A stretch of 64,000 nucleotides of DNA from Cordilura impudica (lineage: Eukaryota > Arthropoda > Insecta > Diptera > Scathophagidae), in NCBI GenBank assembly GCA_963682025.1, contig OY821520.1, positions 240,351,414 to 240,415,413 of the forward strand. Direction: 5' to 3'. Shown here in pieces: positions 20,222-32,500 of the stretch. Both the position numbers and the translations under genes were made by a program. Below the pieces are notes generated by a model. The model saw only the letters and a program-made list of their open reading frames with translations, ran no database searches and was not told where the DNA came from. Each line of letters starts with the position of its first letter. Within the stretch, counting starts at the first letter, position 1.

Positions 20222-21510
20222 CACTGTGGAACAAATTCAGGTAAGCAAAAGTTAGGTCGATTCTGAGAGTGAGGGGTGAAAATAGAGGCTAAATTAGAAG
20301 ACCCGTATCGCGGCGTTTGTTTATGTTAGTTCGAATTTTTTTTTTAATCGACGTTCGAACTTTGCAGTCAAATGCCGATTTTCAGGATATTGTTTATATG
20401 GTTTTTTGGCTATAACTCGTCGACTAATTGATATTTTTTCAATCTGTAAAAGCCAAATTATTGCTAGAGACCTGTGCAACAATTAAAATTTTTTAAAAAA
20501 TTGATTTAGAAAATTTTTGTGGTGCTTATGAAGCAAAATGTTGGAAAAATTATTTTTTTTCATGCTTTTTGAAAATATTTTCCACAAAACTAAGTCTTTT
20601 TTGCTTTCTGTTTGATCTTTAATATGCTTCTCAGTTTCTTCAATAAATTTCATTTGAAAAGAAAACAATCATAATACAAAACTTCGTATTCTGAGAAGAA
20701 ATCCGTGGATGTAGCAGCGGCGGTTGTAGTACTGATATCTGTCTGAAGATCAATACTTCGGTATGTTGGTACTGGAACGAATTCTAAGTGCGGTAATGGT
20801 AATTGTACACTTGGCACTGCTACATAAGTTTTACTCTTTGCTTTCCTTCTATTCAAAGTTTTATGGTAGTTGATACATCCATAGCAATTTTCGTCTTGAT
20901 GCGGGCTGTTGTCTAACCACATCATTGGTATACCAAACTTCTTCTTTTCACTTTTCCATTGCATAAGAGTTGAATAGCAATTAAAGCAAACTTTTTTAGG
21001 GGCATAGTTTACGTCAGTGATAAACTCTTGCGAGAAATATTGTTTATAGGCTTCCAAAAAAAAAAAAAAATCACTCGCATTGCCACATTTTTCATCGCTT
21101 GCTATGAAACGTCCACAAACATTACAAAAATGGTCCATTTTACATTTTGGTTCCGACATTTTTAATACAATATATATTATACAATGTTGTTTTTGTTATT
21201 TTTATGAAACCGATGCGCTTAACTTAAATCACTCACAAAATGAAATAAGTTCCAAAAAAATTAATAGCGAATTTTATCACGACCGAGCGAAAATTAAAAG
21301 ACATCAGCTTCGGCTGAGTTGCGAGTCTTAACTGAATCTTCACTTTTGAAATTAGTTCGCTTGTACGAAATAAAAAAAAATCGCTACCTGTGCGGTGGTT
21401 GAAAACAAAAAAGTAGTTTTACTAATTCCTAATTCTTGGAACTTCCCTTTTTAATTACTTCTAGCTAAATCGCTATTTATTTAATGGTTTTGGGATTTTT
21501 ATCGACTAAG
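20222..21510 (-). mobile_element. Orphan DNA transposon, derivative B (5' end lost)
   Basis: From the right end inward on the minus strand it has the same upstream block as derivative A (CCAAAACCAT...AAATAGCGATTTA, GTTTTCAACCACCGC). It then has an untranslated stretch, the start of the gene (21159 down to about 20690), and the shared TIR (20222-20672). The left TIR expected beyond 21510 is missing. The gene joins the TIR-proximal sequence abruptly near 20690. Confidence 0.85.
20650..21159 (-). CDS. Orphan transposon protein, N-terminal part (truncated)
   Basis: 169-aa frame starting ATG at 21159 in a good context (AAAAATGTC). Three paired-cysteine sites: HFCNVCGRF (near residue 11), KVCFNCYSTL (about 56) and ENCYGCINYH (about 91), with FGIPMMWLDN between the second and third. 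This layout matches what I remember of the N-terminus of a family of uncharacterised animal proteins (CxxCG ... VCxxC ... FGIPM-W ... CYFC). It may be a zinc-binding DNA- or protein-contact region. The last ~13 residues (EVLYYDCFLFK) are read out of TIR-adjacent sequence after a deletion junction, so the true protein is much longer. It complements the C-terminal fragment in derivative A. Confidence 0.75.
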   Translation of the reverse strand: MSEPKCKMDHFCNVCGRFIASDEKCGNASDFFFFLEAYKQYFSQEFITDVNYAPKKVCFNCYSTLMQWKSEKKKFGIPMMWLDNSPHQDENCYGCINYHKTLNRRKAKSKTYVAVPSVQLPLPHLEFVPVPTYRSIDLQTDISTTTAAATSTDFFSEYEVLYYDCFLFK

Positions 21511-21930
21511 AGCTACTACTGCGCTGTATGCTTTCCTGTGCAAGTCACAATTGCAAATAGTTACTTTTCCACCTTTACAACTCATTTATATAGTGAAAAA
21601 GATGAAATGGAAATATTTGTAATAGATTGCTTTCCAATGTAGCCAAAAGGCGAGATGGAAATAAATGTAATATTTTGTTTTTGTAGTTAAAAAGACGAGA
21701 TGGAGTAATCTTACAGCGGTAGTCAACCCGTATCTGTTCACCCATGGAATTAATCTGCATTGATTTTGGGGGTGTTACAACTCATATAGTAAAAAAGGCA
21801 AGACGGGATTATTTGTATTAGGTTGATTTACAATATTTATTTCATAAAGCTGTAAACTCAAGAGTAGTAAGTATAGAGATTTATGCACTAAGTTTTAGGG
21901 AAGTCCATTGAAAAATTAAAATACATATGT
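21511..21930. repeat. Degenerate short repeats
   Basis: AAAAAGATGAAATGGAAATA-like blocks recur near 21598, 21650, 21690 and 21797, and TTACAACTCATTTATATAGT-like blocks near 21576 and 21776. Confidence 0.5.
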
Positions 21931-21969
21931 ATAAGAAACACTAAAAGCGTATATAGAAAATTAAAAAAA

Positions 21970-22370
21970 GTTTGAGTGGCCGATAAAAATATATGACGAA
22001 CTTTCCTCGGATATGTGAATAATGTACAGTAAATTCGAGCGAAACCCGTAAAAAACTTAAAAAAAGCGGGTGCACAAGTAGGCGTGGCCGGTAAGAAGTA
22101 TATTGCGACCTTCCGTGGAGTATACAGATCGTGTGTTGATACACAGAGAAATACGTTCAAAAATAAAAATTTGTACAGCGAACAAATATATCAAAAAACA
22201 TAAAATAAGTTGCATATAAAAAGTGGGCCTAAAAGTAGGCGTGGCCGGTAAAAAGCATATGGCGACCTTCCCATGGTTACACAGATCGTGTGTACCAAAT
22301 TTCAGAGAAATCAGTTAATAAATAAAAATTTCTATAGCGGTCAAACAAACAAACAACCAGAAAATGAATT
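21970..22370. repeat. Three degenerate tandem units of ~110-160 bp
   Basis: GTGGCCGGTAAAAAG anchors at about 21976, 22083 and 22241, followed by GCGACCTTCC and ACACAGATCGTGTGT. The style (GTAGGCGTGGCC) resembles internal repeats of non-autonomous Helitrons, but no ends were found. Confidence 0.6.
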
Positions 22371-22380
22371 ATATATATAT

Positions 22381-22627
22381 CTGTGGTCACAAGCGATAAC
22401 CGCCTAAGTCGACTTAAGAATGATTTGAGTTATGTATGCTATCATATTCTACTAAAAACGCTTTATACCTACGTGAAATCCCCATTTCTCTGACACTGTT
22501 TATTAAAAAGTTATTAATGAAAACATTCTGACCTAAGTCGTAATGAAGCCCCATTACATTTATATAAAAAGTTATTTTTCTCAAAAGCATGATTTTCGAC
22601 TTAGGCGGTTAATGCTTGTGACCACAG
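22381..22627. mobile_element. MITE 3 (247 bp)
   Basis: Starts CTGTGGTCACAAGC and ends with its complement. The ~31-bp inverted repeats continue through ATAACCGCCTAAGTCGA with two differences. Flanked by ATATATAT at left and ATATATAG at right, a possible 8-bp target duplication. Confidence 0.85.
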
Positions 22628-22721
22628 ATATATAGATAAAATTTTTAGGTAAATAAATACTTAAGAAAAAATTAATTGTGTACAAAAAGAAATCTTACAA
22701 ACTAAGGAAACAAAACAAAAA

Positions 22722-23511
22722 AACAAGTAAGAAAATTGTGGTCATTCTAGACCGACTATACGATAGCCTATATCATGCGTTTAAAGACCCTATCTCTTTG
22801 GTCCAACTATTGAGATAAAGAAAATAAACATAAACCAAGTTAGAGTGGCAAGTTTTTTTGCCTTTGGATATGAAAAAGTTCATATCGGATGCTACATTTA
22901 TATGGGGATTAGGTCGAAAAATGGATTGATCCTGACCATAATTGGTAAGGTCAAATTTTTTTTACAAAAACAAACCAAATTTGAGAGAAATCTTTGCAAT
23001 ATTTTTGTTTTGAGATCGTTTTATGTGAAGATCGGGAATTAGCTTCATATGGGGGGCTATGACCAAGAATTGTCCTATAGGGTTTATTTTTGGACTACTG
23101 ATAGATGGATGTAATAAATATACACAAACCCAATTTGACCGAGAACTATATAATAATTTTGACATTATGGCAATTTAAGTCGATCTCATAGGGGTCATTT
23201 GTATAGGGACTAGGTCTGAACATGAACCGATTTTCACCAATTTCAATATCGTTCGTGCTATGGCCGCTAGAACCTTACATACCAAATTTCACCAAAATAA
23301 ATTCATATTTGCGACCTGTAGTTTGATTACAAGGTTAACATGGACACACAGACGGACGGACGGACAGACGGACATCGCTAAATCGACTCAGAAAGTGATT
23401 TTGAGTCGATCGGTATAACAAAAGATGGGTCTACGTCAAATATTTTTGGTAGTTACAAACATCAGCACAAAGTCATTATACCCTGAGCACATAGTGGTAT
23501 AGGGTATAAAT
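22722..23511 (+). mobile_element. Dispersed repeat family 1, copy c (complete)
   Basis: Runs from AACAAGTAAGAAAATTGTGG to CACATAGTGGTATAGGGTAT. It contains GGACACACAGACGGACGG near 23342. Subterminal ATACCCTATACCA-type and TGGTATAGGGTAT sequences are inverted relative to each other. It supplies the empty site for Helitron 1. Confidence 0.9.
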
Positions 23512-23535
23512 AATAATAATAACTAGCAGATTCCA

Positions 23536-26500
23536 GTGCTCGAAATTCGAGTGCAATTTCTATGCAACTTTCAACTTAGCCAATTCACAAACCACCACTC
23601 TAAAGACGTTATGATGAATATGGTGAAAATTTTAGCAAAACAGAAAGAAGGCCTGAAAGTATGTTACATCAATGCTCAAAGTTTAAATAATAAAATAGAT
23701 AAATTTAAACTCACTTTTGAAAATTCTAACATTGATATCGTTTGTGTATCAGAAACTTGGCTGGTCAAATCCACCTCGGATAATTTCATTTGTCTGCGTG
23801 GGTATAGAGTTTTTAGATCTGATAGGGAGTGTGAAGATAGAGGGAATATTTCCAAGGGCGGTGGTGTTGCAATTTTTGTTAGAGATCATATTGCATGTAC
23901 TTTCTGCTGTAAATCTGAGAAGCAAGATAAGGTAGAATATATTTTCTTAGAGATCAAATTAAGCGGAAGGAAAATGCTTGGAGGGTGTGTATACAGGCCA
24001 AATAAAAATATTAGGTTCTCCAAGTTTCTTGATAAACTGGAGATCTTAACAGATAGATATAATGATATTATTATAGCTGGATATTTTAATTCAAACATTA
24101 TTATGGAATCAGAGCTTACTGACAGCATGATAACTTATGGACTTGAACCTGTAAATCTTTACACACTACACCACCAATAGTAATAGTTTGCTTGATATCT
24201 TCTTTGTCAGTGATTTGTCTAACGTGTTATTGTATGATCAAATTTCAGCACCATGCTTTTCAAAACACGATTTGATCTTCCTGACTTACAACTATCATAT
24301 TCAACAAGCTAATATGGTTTACTCATACCGTGTCTTCATTACTTTACTCAAACTTTTACCAAATTGACTGGGATTGTATTTACCGTATTACATCAGTTGA
24401 TGATCAATTAACCTTTCTACAATTTACTACAACTTTTCGACGAAGCGGTACCTCTGAAAACAAAATCCAAAACAGTCAGTATTAAACCTTGGTTTACTAA
24501 TACAAAAGACTTGATATATCGAAGGGATATTGCGTACTCCAGATGGAAGAGGTTTAAAACACCTAAACTGCAAAACGAATATCATACGGCTAGGAGAGAT
24601 ATTAATCGAAAAATCAAAACTGCTAAGTGCAATTTCTTTTCTATGAAATTTAATTCTGCCATTGACTCCAAACAAACGTGGAAAACAATTAGAGATATTG
24701 GCATTGGAAGATGCAATAATAATGGCTGTTCGATAGACGCTGACGAATTGAACTTAAAATTTACGAATCTACCTTCGGTAGAAGTTGATCATGAATTTTA
24801 CAATAATATACGAAATACTCCAAATTTTGCCGAGGAAAATTCCTTTGAATTTAAATGCGTTAATCAACTTGATATTATAAAATGCTTTTCTCTGGTAAAG
24901 TCAAACTCTTTAGGATATGATAATGTAAATCCGAAACTTATTAAAATACTTCTTCCACTTTTACTGCCTTATATAACATTTTTCTTCAACTGCATTATAA
25001 CTTCAAGCAGTTTCCCTACCATATGGAAACATGCTAAAATAATACCTATCCCAAAATCAAATTGAGCAACGAAAAGATAATTTTTTTTCAAATGAATGAA
25101 TATATAACTCAACACAACTTAATGTCCCACAAACAATCCGGCTTTCGAGCAAACCACAGTTGCGTGACAGCCTTAACTGATGTTTGCGAAAACATAAGAC
25201 GTGACATAGACGACAGCAAAATAACCTTCCTTGTACTTCTAGATCATTCCAAGGCGTTTGACACAGTTGATCATCAAACTCTGTGTATGAAATTAAGACG
25301 TTTCTTTCATTTTTCCTCAACATCAATGCTTTTAATTTCCTCTTATCTCACAAATCGCACACAATCCGTATACGTAAATAGCAACTCATCTAAACCTTTA
25401 AACTTATAAAAGATGTACCGCAAGGATCTGTATTAGGGTCACTTTTGTTCTCAATCTATATCAATGATTTACCAGATTATCTTTCTCATTGTAAGATTCA
25501 CATGTACGCTGACGATATACAACTCTTTCTAAGCACCCCAATCGAGTCAATAGATGAAAATATAAATAAAATTAACTGTGACCGTAGTCAATTGTACAGA
25601 TGGGCGTCAGCAAATGGTTTATGCATTAATCCTAGCAAGTCAAAATGTCTGCTAATACGCAAACGAAATGCAAATCCAGAGTTTGGGAATGAAATAGTTA
25701 TCAACGGCGATAGAATTGACTTTGTTACAAAAACAAAAAAACCTTGGAGTAACTTTTAATAACACTCTAACTTGGTCGAACCACATAAATACGACTGTTG
25801 TTCAAACTTACATGAAGCTCAGAACTCTATGGCACACTCAATCTTTCACTCCCTAAAATATAAGAATACTTCTAGCCAAAACGTATTTAATTCCCGGTAT
25901 TTTATATGGGTGTGAACTTTTTGCAAGCTGTGATATATTTAGTAAAGGCAAACTTATGCCGTTTTCTTTTCTGACAAAAAATGTCGCCCTTTTTTTAGAA
26001 AAGTGTATTTTTTTATATATTCTGAATTAAGAGCAACCTTATATTATATATCAATCGAAAGGTCATAAAGTGCTGTTTTCACAAATGCAAAAAAATTTTG
26101 ATTATTATCCTCTTGGAAGTCATAGGGTGAAAATATTCAAAAAAGGGAAACAATGGGGAAATATTCTCGCACTATGACCTGAAAGAAGTCAATGGCTGGA
26201 ATTTTTTGTGATTTACGAGGGCTCGACTTTGAGACACTTCGATTGATGTATAAGATAAGGTTACTCTTAATTCAAATATATAAAAAAATACACTTTTCGA
26301 AAAAAAGGCAAAAAAAAGGGCGACATTTTTTGTCAGAAAAGAAAACGGCATTAATGTTTTATATAACAGCAGAATTAGATATGTTTTTAGACTAAGAAGG
26401 CCTGCCGGAACTTCTTCCTTCACGAATAAGCTTTTCGGCGTATCATTTGAAAATCTGATGAAAATTAGAGTTCTGTTGTTTCTTCATAAAGTAATTTTCA

Positions 26501-26960
26501 CCGCAAAACCACTTTACCTGTATGAAAATCTCCGGTTCGCCAGATCAAACCGAGGAAAAAATTAATTCTACCTCGTCATCGTTATTTGGTATCTGAATGG
26601 CATTTCTACGTCAACGCTATACGTCTTTGGAATATGCTTCCACAATCTCAGCAACTTAACAGCAACGCTTCAAATTTAAAAAAAATCCTTTTTGAATATT
26701 TTGCATAACAATTTTATTAATTAATTAAATTAACTTATTTTATTTTTTTCTTTTTTGTAATCTTGTATTATTTTCTTGGTTATTGTTTACCATTTTTCTT
26801 AAATATTTTCTGTATTAAAAATGTATGTATTTTTTAAAGCCAAATTAGAACTAACAATTCTCATGCCTTAGCATTATTATTCCTGTACTGTAATTATAAG
26901 ATTTGTTCTTGTTGTACAGGAAAGCAAATAAATAAATAAAATAAACAAATAAATAATTTA
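23536..26960 (+). pseudogene. CR1-like LINE (A1), endonuclease and reverse transcriptase, broken
   Basis: Non-LTR retrotransposon ORF2 in pieces. The endonuclease (23536-24180) shows YINAQSLNNK, SETWL and GGGVAIFVR; the GDFN catalytic block reads GYFN, replacing its Asp. A shifted piece gives NSLLDIFFVSDLSN. The reverse transcriptase pieces lie at 24511-25065, 25062-25409 (HKQSGFRANHSC, LLDHSKAFDTVDHQTL) and 25401-25759 ([29 protein letters not shown]). The block expected between IPIPKSN (25062) and QMNEYITQ is deleted. The C-terminal part continues to about 26710, split by MITE 4. The 3' UTR ends in AAATAAATAAATAA repeats near 26922-26958. Clade assignment rests on KAFDTVDH and YADDIQ motifs. 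Confidence 0.9.
25957..26350. mobile_element. MITE 4 (394 bp, TTA target duplication)
   Basis: Ends TGCCGTTTTCTTTTCTGACA and its complement, with inverted repeats of ~115 bp. TTA flanks both sides (25954-25956, 26351-26353). Removing the element and one TTA restores the LINE frame GKLNVLYNSRIRY. TTA duplications and TIR-only structure suggest a PIF/Harbinger-type MITE. Confidence 0.92.
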
Positions 26961-27369
26961 TAATATTTCTTTATAATGAGGACAGTATTGATCATCAAAA
27001 TATATGTCGATGTATGAAAACGTAAGGAAAATATTCTAACAATTGCAACTTAAATTTATTGTAATCAATGGAATATTTTAGGCCCTCAGCTTGTTTCTTT
27101 TGGGTTTCCGTTTCGGTTTGAATTTATATAGAAAAATTCCATTTTTTTAAATTCACTTCAAAGTTTTTCATATAAATTTCAAGCGTATCGTTACGGTTTT
27201 TTATAAAATTACACATTAATTCAAAAACTAGTTTATTTTCGAAAACTGATTAGAATAGAATCCTAAATTAGAGCTAACTTTGTAAATTCAATTAAGACAT
27301 AATAATAAGCAGCTTGTCAGTAGAAGAAGAGATAGAAAGTGATAGAAATTTAGAACTCTTTTTTGAGAT

Positions 27370-29460
27370 AGTTTAGAAAAAGAACTAAAAAAATGCCTGC
27401 TATATTAGTCCGTTTATACAAAATCAACTATGTAATATATATTATCCGGAAAAGAAATTCCAAAAAACACTGTCAAAGAATTCAACGATGCTGGTCTTTT
27501 TTCTATATAAGCTGATGTAACGACTGACATCAGTGGAAAAGAACAGTTGACATTGTGCGGTCGATTTTTTGACAAAACTTCGATTCAAATTAAAGAATAT
27601 TTTTTAAGCTTTGTCGATATAAATGGAACAACAGGAAAAGAAGTTTCATAAACTTTACTCGACACAGTTAAAAACCTAGGCCTTGATTTGAATATATTGA
27701 GAGGACAAGGGTATGACGGTGCCGCAATCATGTCTGGAAGCCATAATAAGACGAACATATCCAAGCGCTATTTACGTCCATTGCTCGTCACATACCTTTA
27801 ATTTGTGTCTAAATATGGTATCAAAAATTGTAGGAATAAGAAACACTTTTACGACCATTTCCGAAATATGTAATTATTGTCAAACATATTTCAAGAAAAC
27901 GGACAATCTGGCAAAAGACTCCAGTTGTACTGCGAAACTCGATGGGTTGAACGGCACGTCTGTGTACAAATATTTTACAATTCAATACCACAATTACTTG
28001 AAACCTTGGAAACATGGGCGATAAAGGTAAGTTTTTAAAGAAATACTTATAAAAAATAGAAGACTTCATGTAAGTATTGGCTAAAAATACGTAAAAGCAA
28101 CCAAAAAATAAACATTTTGGCTTCACCGCCTATGAATTACATAGTATTTAGTAAATTAGTAATTTAGTATAATTAAAAATTGAGGTAATTTTTATTTTTT
28201 GTTTTTAATTTAAAAAAAAAATATTAGGTGAAGGCAAAATAAAAATTTCTTGAATCTTTTCATTATTAATAAAATATTGACCATCACGAGGTGCAAGGGA
28301 CGATTTCATTACACCCCTAATGGGCATGTATGTATATTATTCTAAAATTAAAAAAATAAAACCATATTTGATAATGATGATGATTTACAAATATATGTCC
28401 CCAAAACTTTGACAAAAAAAAGAATATTACTAATTTTAATTAGGGATTTGAATGGGTCTCATCGGTTTATGAAATATTAAATATGCCACTTTTTCAACTC
28501 TTTTTCTTCAAATTTTTGTATGCAATCCTCAATAAAATTGACTTTAAATAAATAAATAACTGGTTTCCATAAAATTCAATTCTGTAATAATTATAAAAAA
28601 ATTTTACCCATTTGTTTATGTTTTAGAACATTTATTTGTATCCTTTACTAAATTAGTAATTACCAATGTAATAAATGATAAAAAAAAGATATTTCCTTCT
28701 ATTTTGACTGTGTTTAAAAATATACATAACACAGTTTTTCACGATGGTTATAATTTCTATTGGAGAGAAGTTTTGTAACTATTATTATATATTGTTTTTT
28801 AGGTTGTAATATTGGATGGTGTTTACATAAGCGTATATTTGAGTTCATCTTAAATAAGGCAATTTGCAGCTTTGTTTTTAATTTTAGTTACTAGTTGTTA
28901 AAGTACTTACAGTCAGTAAATTTATATATTGTGAAAGCTTATTATCAAATTAGTTTCGTTATGAATCGATAAAATTGAATACGCCGAAATGTGGACAACG
29001 AATTTGTAAAGTTGTATCAAGAGGTTCTACCATGGCTAATTAGTTTGGAATTAGCCCAGCACTTCCCAGAAGAGTAGGAACGCAAAAGTATGGCTATCTA
29101 AAAGATAGATTGACCTGTCAGGAAAATATTATAAAATCTCTTCTTACAAAAATGATTTGAATTATTTTACATAGCTGAACTATCGCTTTCGATTGAACGA
29201 TAACGAAGAAAAACCTCTAACCCATTAGATACCATTGGAATGTGCCACGAAAATCTTGCAAATATATTTATTTTGTTAAAAATTTTAATTGTCATTCCTG
29301 TCACAGCAGCCTCCACATAAAGATGCTTTTCTAAGTTAAGAAGGACTAAAACATACCTTCGTAATACCATGTGCGAGAAAAGGCTTTCTTCGTTAGCATT
29401 AATTTCAATATTTCGGAAGGAAGTAATAATTGATAAATTATTGAAATATTTTTAGCTTCA
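27370..29460 (+). pseudogene. hAT-superfamily transposase (DUF4371/ZMYM-like), decayed
   Basis: Frames in 27480-28030 read TTDISGKEQLTLCGRFFDK, LGLDLNILRGQGYDGAAIMSG, YPSAIYVHCSSHTFNLCLN and CETRWVERH, the core of hAT transposases of the DUF4371 type. A splice-donor-like AAGGTAAGT occurs at 28025. The dimerisation domain reappears at 29290-29450 as ILIVIPVTAAST, CFSKLRRTKTYLRNTM and RLSSLALISIF. Stops and frameshifts throughout, and the ~1.2 kb between is unrecognisable. No inverted ends located. Confidence 0.82.
28060..29280. other. AT-rich stretch between the two hAT pieces
   Basis: No recognisable coding blocks or repeats. It may be intron, decayed hAT sequence or later insertion. Confidence 0.4.
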
Positions 29461-29565
29461 AATAGGAAATTAGATTTTTAAATTGTTGTCATAAATAAAC
29501 TACCACTTTCTGAAAAAACACACAAAATTTACTTTTAGCAATAAAGGATAGAGATGTTTTTAATT

Positions 29566-32500
29566 TTTAATTTTTAACTTTTAATTTTTAATTTTAAATT
29601 TTAAATTTTTAATTTTTAATTTTTAATTTTTAATTTTCAATTTTTAATTTTTAATTTTTAATTTATAATTTATAATTTTTAATTTTTAATTATTAATTAT
29701 TAATTTTTAATTTTTAATTTTTAATTTTTAATTTTTAATTTTTAATTTTTAATTTTTAGTTTTTTATTTTTAATTTTTAATTTTTAATTTTTAATTTTTA
29801 ATTTTTAATTTTTAATTTTTAATTTTTAATTATTAATTTTTAATTTTTAATTTTTAATTTTCAATTTTTAATTTTTAATTTTTAATTTTAAATTTTTAGT
29901 TTTTAATTTTTAATTTTAAATTTTTGATTTTTAATTTTTAATTTTTAATTTTTAATTTTTAATTTTTAATTTTTAATTTTTAATTTTTAATTTTTAATTT
30001 TTAATTTTTAATTTTTAATTTTTAATTTTTAATTTTTAATTTTTAATTTTTAATTTTTAATTTTTAATTTTTAATTTTTAATTTTTAATTTTTAATTTAT
30101 AATTTATAATTTTTAATTTTTAATTTTTTGTTTTTAATTCTTAGTTTTTAATTTTTAATTTTTAATTTTTAATTTCTAATTTTTAATTTTTAATTTTTAA
30201 TTTTTAATTTTTAATTTTTAATTTTTAATTTTAAATTTTTAATTTTTAATATTTAATTTTTAATTTTTAATTTTTAATTTTTAATTTTTAATTTTTAATT
30301 TTTAATTTTTAATTTTTAATTTTTAATTTTTAATTTTTCATTTTTAAATTTTAATTTTTAATTTTTAATATTTAATTTTTAATTTTCAATTTTCAACTTT
30401 TAATTTTTAATTTTTAATTTTTAATTTTTAATTTTTAATTTTTAATTTTTAATTTTTAATTTTTAATTTTTAATTTTTAATTTTTAATTTTTAATTTTTA
30501 ATTTTTAATTTTTAATTTTTAATTTTTAATTTTTAATTTTTAATTTTTAATTTTTAATTTTTAATTTTTAATTTTTAATTTTTAATTTTTAATTTTTAAT
30601 TTTTAATTTTTAATTTTTAATTTTTAATTTTTAATTTTTAATTTTTAATTTTTAATTTTTAATTTTTAATTTTTAATTTTTAATTTTTAATTTTTAATTT
30701 TTAATTTTTAATTTTTAATTTTTAATTTTTAATTTTTAATTTTTAATTTTTAATTTTTAATTTTTAATTTTTAATTTTTAATTTTTAATTTTTAATTTTT
30801 AATTTTTAATTTTTAATTTTTAATTTTTAATTTTTAATTTTTAATTTTTAATTTTTAATTTTTAATTTTTAATTTTTAATTTTTAATTTTTAATTTTTAA
30901 TTTTTAATTTTTAATTTTTAATTTTTAATTTTTAATTTTTAATTTTTAATTTTTAATTTTTAATTTTTAATTTTTAATTTTTAATTTTTAATTTTTAATT
31001 TTTAATTTTTAATTTTTAATTTTTAAATTTAAAATTTTAATTTTTAATTTTTAATTTTTAATTGTTAATTTTTAATTTTTAATTTTTAAATTTTAATTTT
31101 TAATTTTTAATTTTTAATTTTTAATTTTTAATTTTTAATTTTTAATTTTTAATTTTTAATTTTTAATTTTTAATTTTTAATTTTTAATTTTTAATTTTTA
31201 ATTTTTAATTTTTAATTTTTAATTTTTAATTTTTAATTTTTAATTGTTAATTTTTAATTTTTAATTTTTAATTTTTAATTTTTAATTTTTAATTTTTAAT
31301 TTTTAATTTTTAATTTTTAATTTTTAATTTTTAATTTTTAAATTTTAATTTTTAATTTTTAATTTTTAATTTTTTGTTTTTAATTCTTAATTCTTAGTTT
31401 TTAATTTTTAATTTTTAATTTTTAATTTTTAATTTTTAATTTTTAATTTTTAATTTTTAATTTTTAATTTTTAATTTTTAATTTTTAATTTTTAATTTTT
31501 AATTTTTAATTTTTAATTTTTAATTTTTAATTTTTAATTTTTAATTTTTAATTTTTAATTTTTAATTTTTAATTTTTAATTTTTAATTTTTAATTTTTAA
31601 TTTTTAATTTTTAATTTTTAATTTTTAATTTTCAATTTTTAATTTTTAATTTTTAAATTTTAATTTTTAATTTTTAATTTTTAATTTTTAATTTTTAATT
31701 TTTAATTTTTAATTTTTAATTTTTAATTTTTAATTTTTAATTTTTAATTTTTAATTTTTAATTTTTAATTTTTAATTTTTAATTTTTAATTTTTTATTGT
31801 TAATTTTTAATTTTTAATTTTTAATTTTTAAATTTTAATTTTTAATTTTTAATTTTTAATTTTTAAATTTTAATTTTTAATTTTTAATTTTTAATTTTTT
31901 GTTTTTAATTCTTAGTTTTTAGTTTTTAATTTTTAATTTTTAATTTTTAATTTTTAATTTTTAATTTTTAATTTTTAATTTTTAATTTTTAATTATTAAT
32001 TTTTAATTTTTGATTTTTAATTTTTAATTTTTAATTTTTAATTTTTAATTTTTAATTTTTAATATTTAATTTTTAATTTTTAATTTTTAATTTTTAATTT
32101 TTAATTTTTAATTTTTAATTTTTAATTTTTAATTTTTAATTTTTAATTTTTAATTTTTAATTTTTAATTTTTAATTTTTAATTTTTAATTTTTAATTTCT
32201 AATTTTTAAATTTTAATTTTTAATTTTTAATTTTTAATTTTTAATTTTTAATTTTTAATTTTTAATTTTTAATTTTTAATTTTTAATTTTTAATTTTTAA
32301 TTTTTAATTTTTAATTTTTAATTTTTAATTTTTAATTTTTAATTTTTAATTTTTAATTTTTAATTTTTAATTTTTAACTTTTAATTTTTAATTTTTAATT
32401 TTTATATATATATTTCTAATTTTTGATTTTTAATTTTTAATTTTTAATTTTTAATTTTTAATTTTTAATTTTTAATTTTTAATTTTTAATTTTTAATTTT

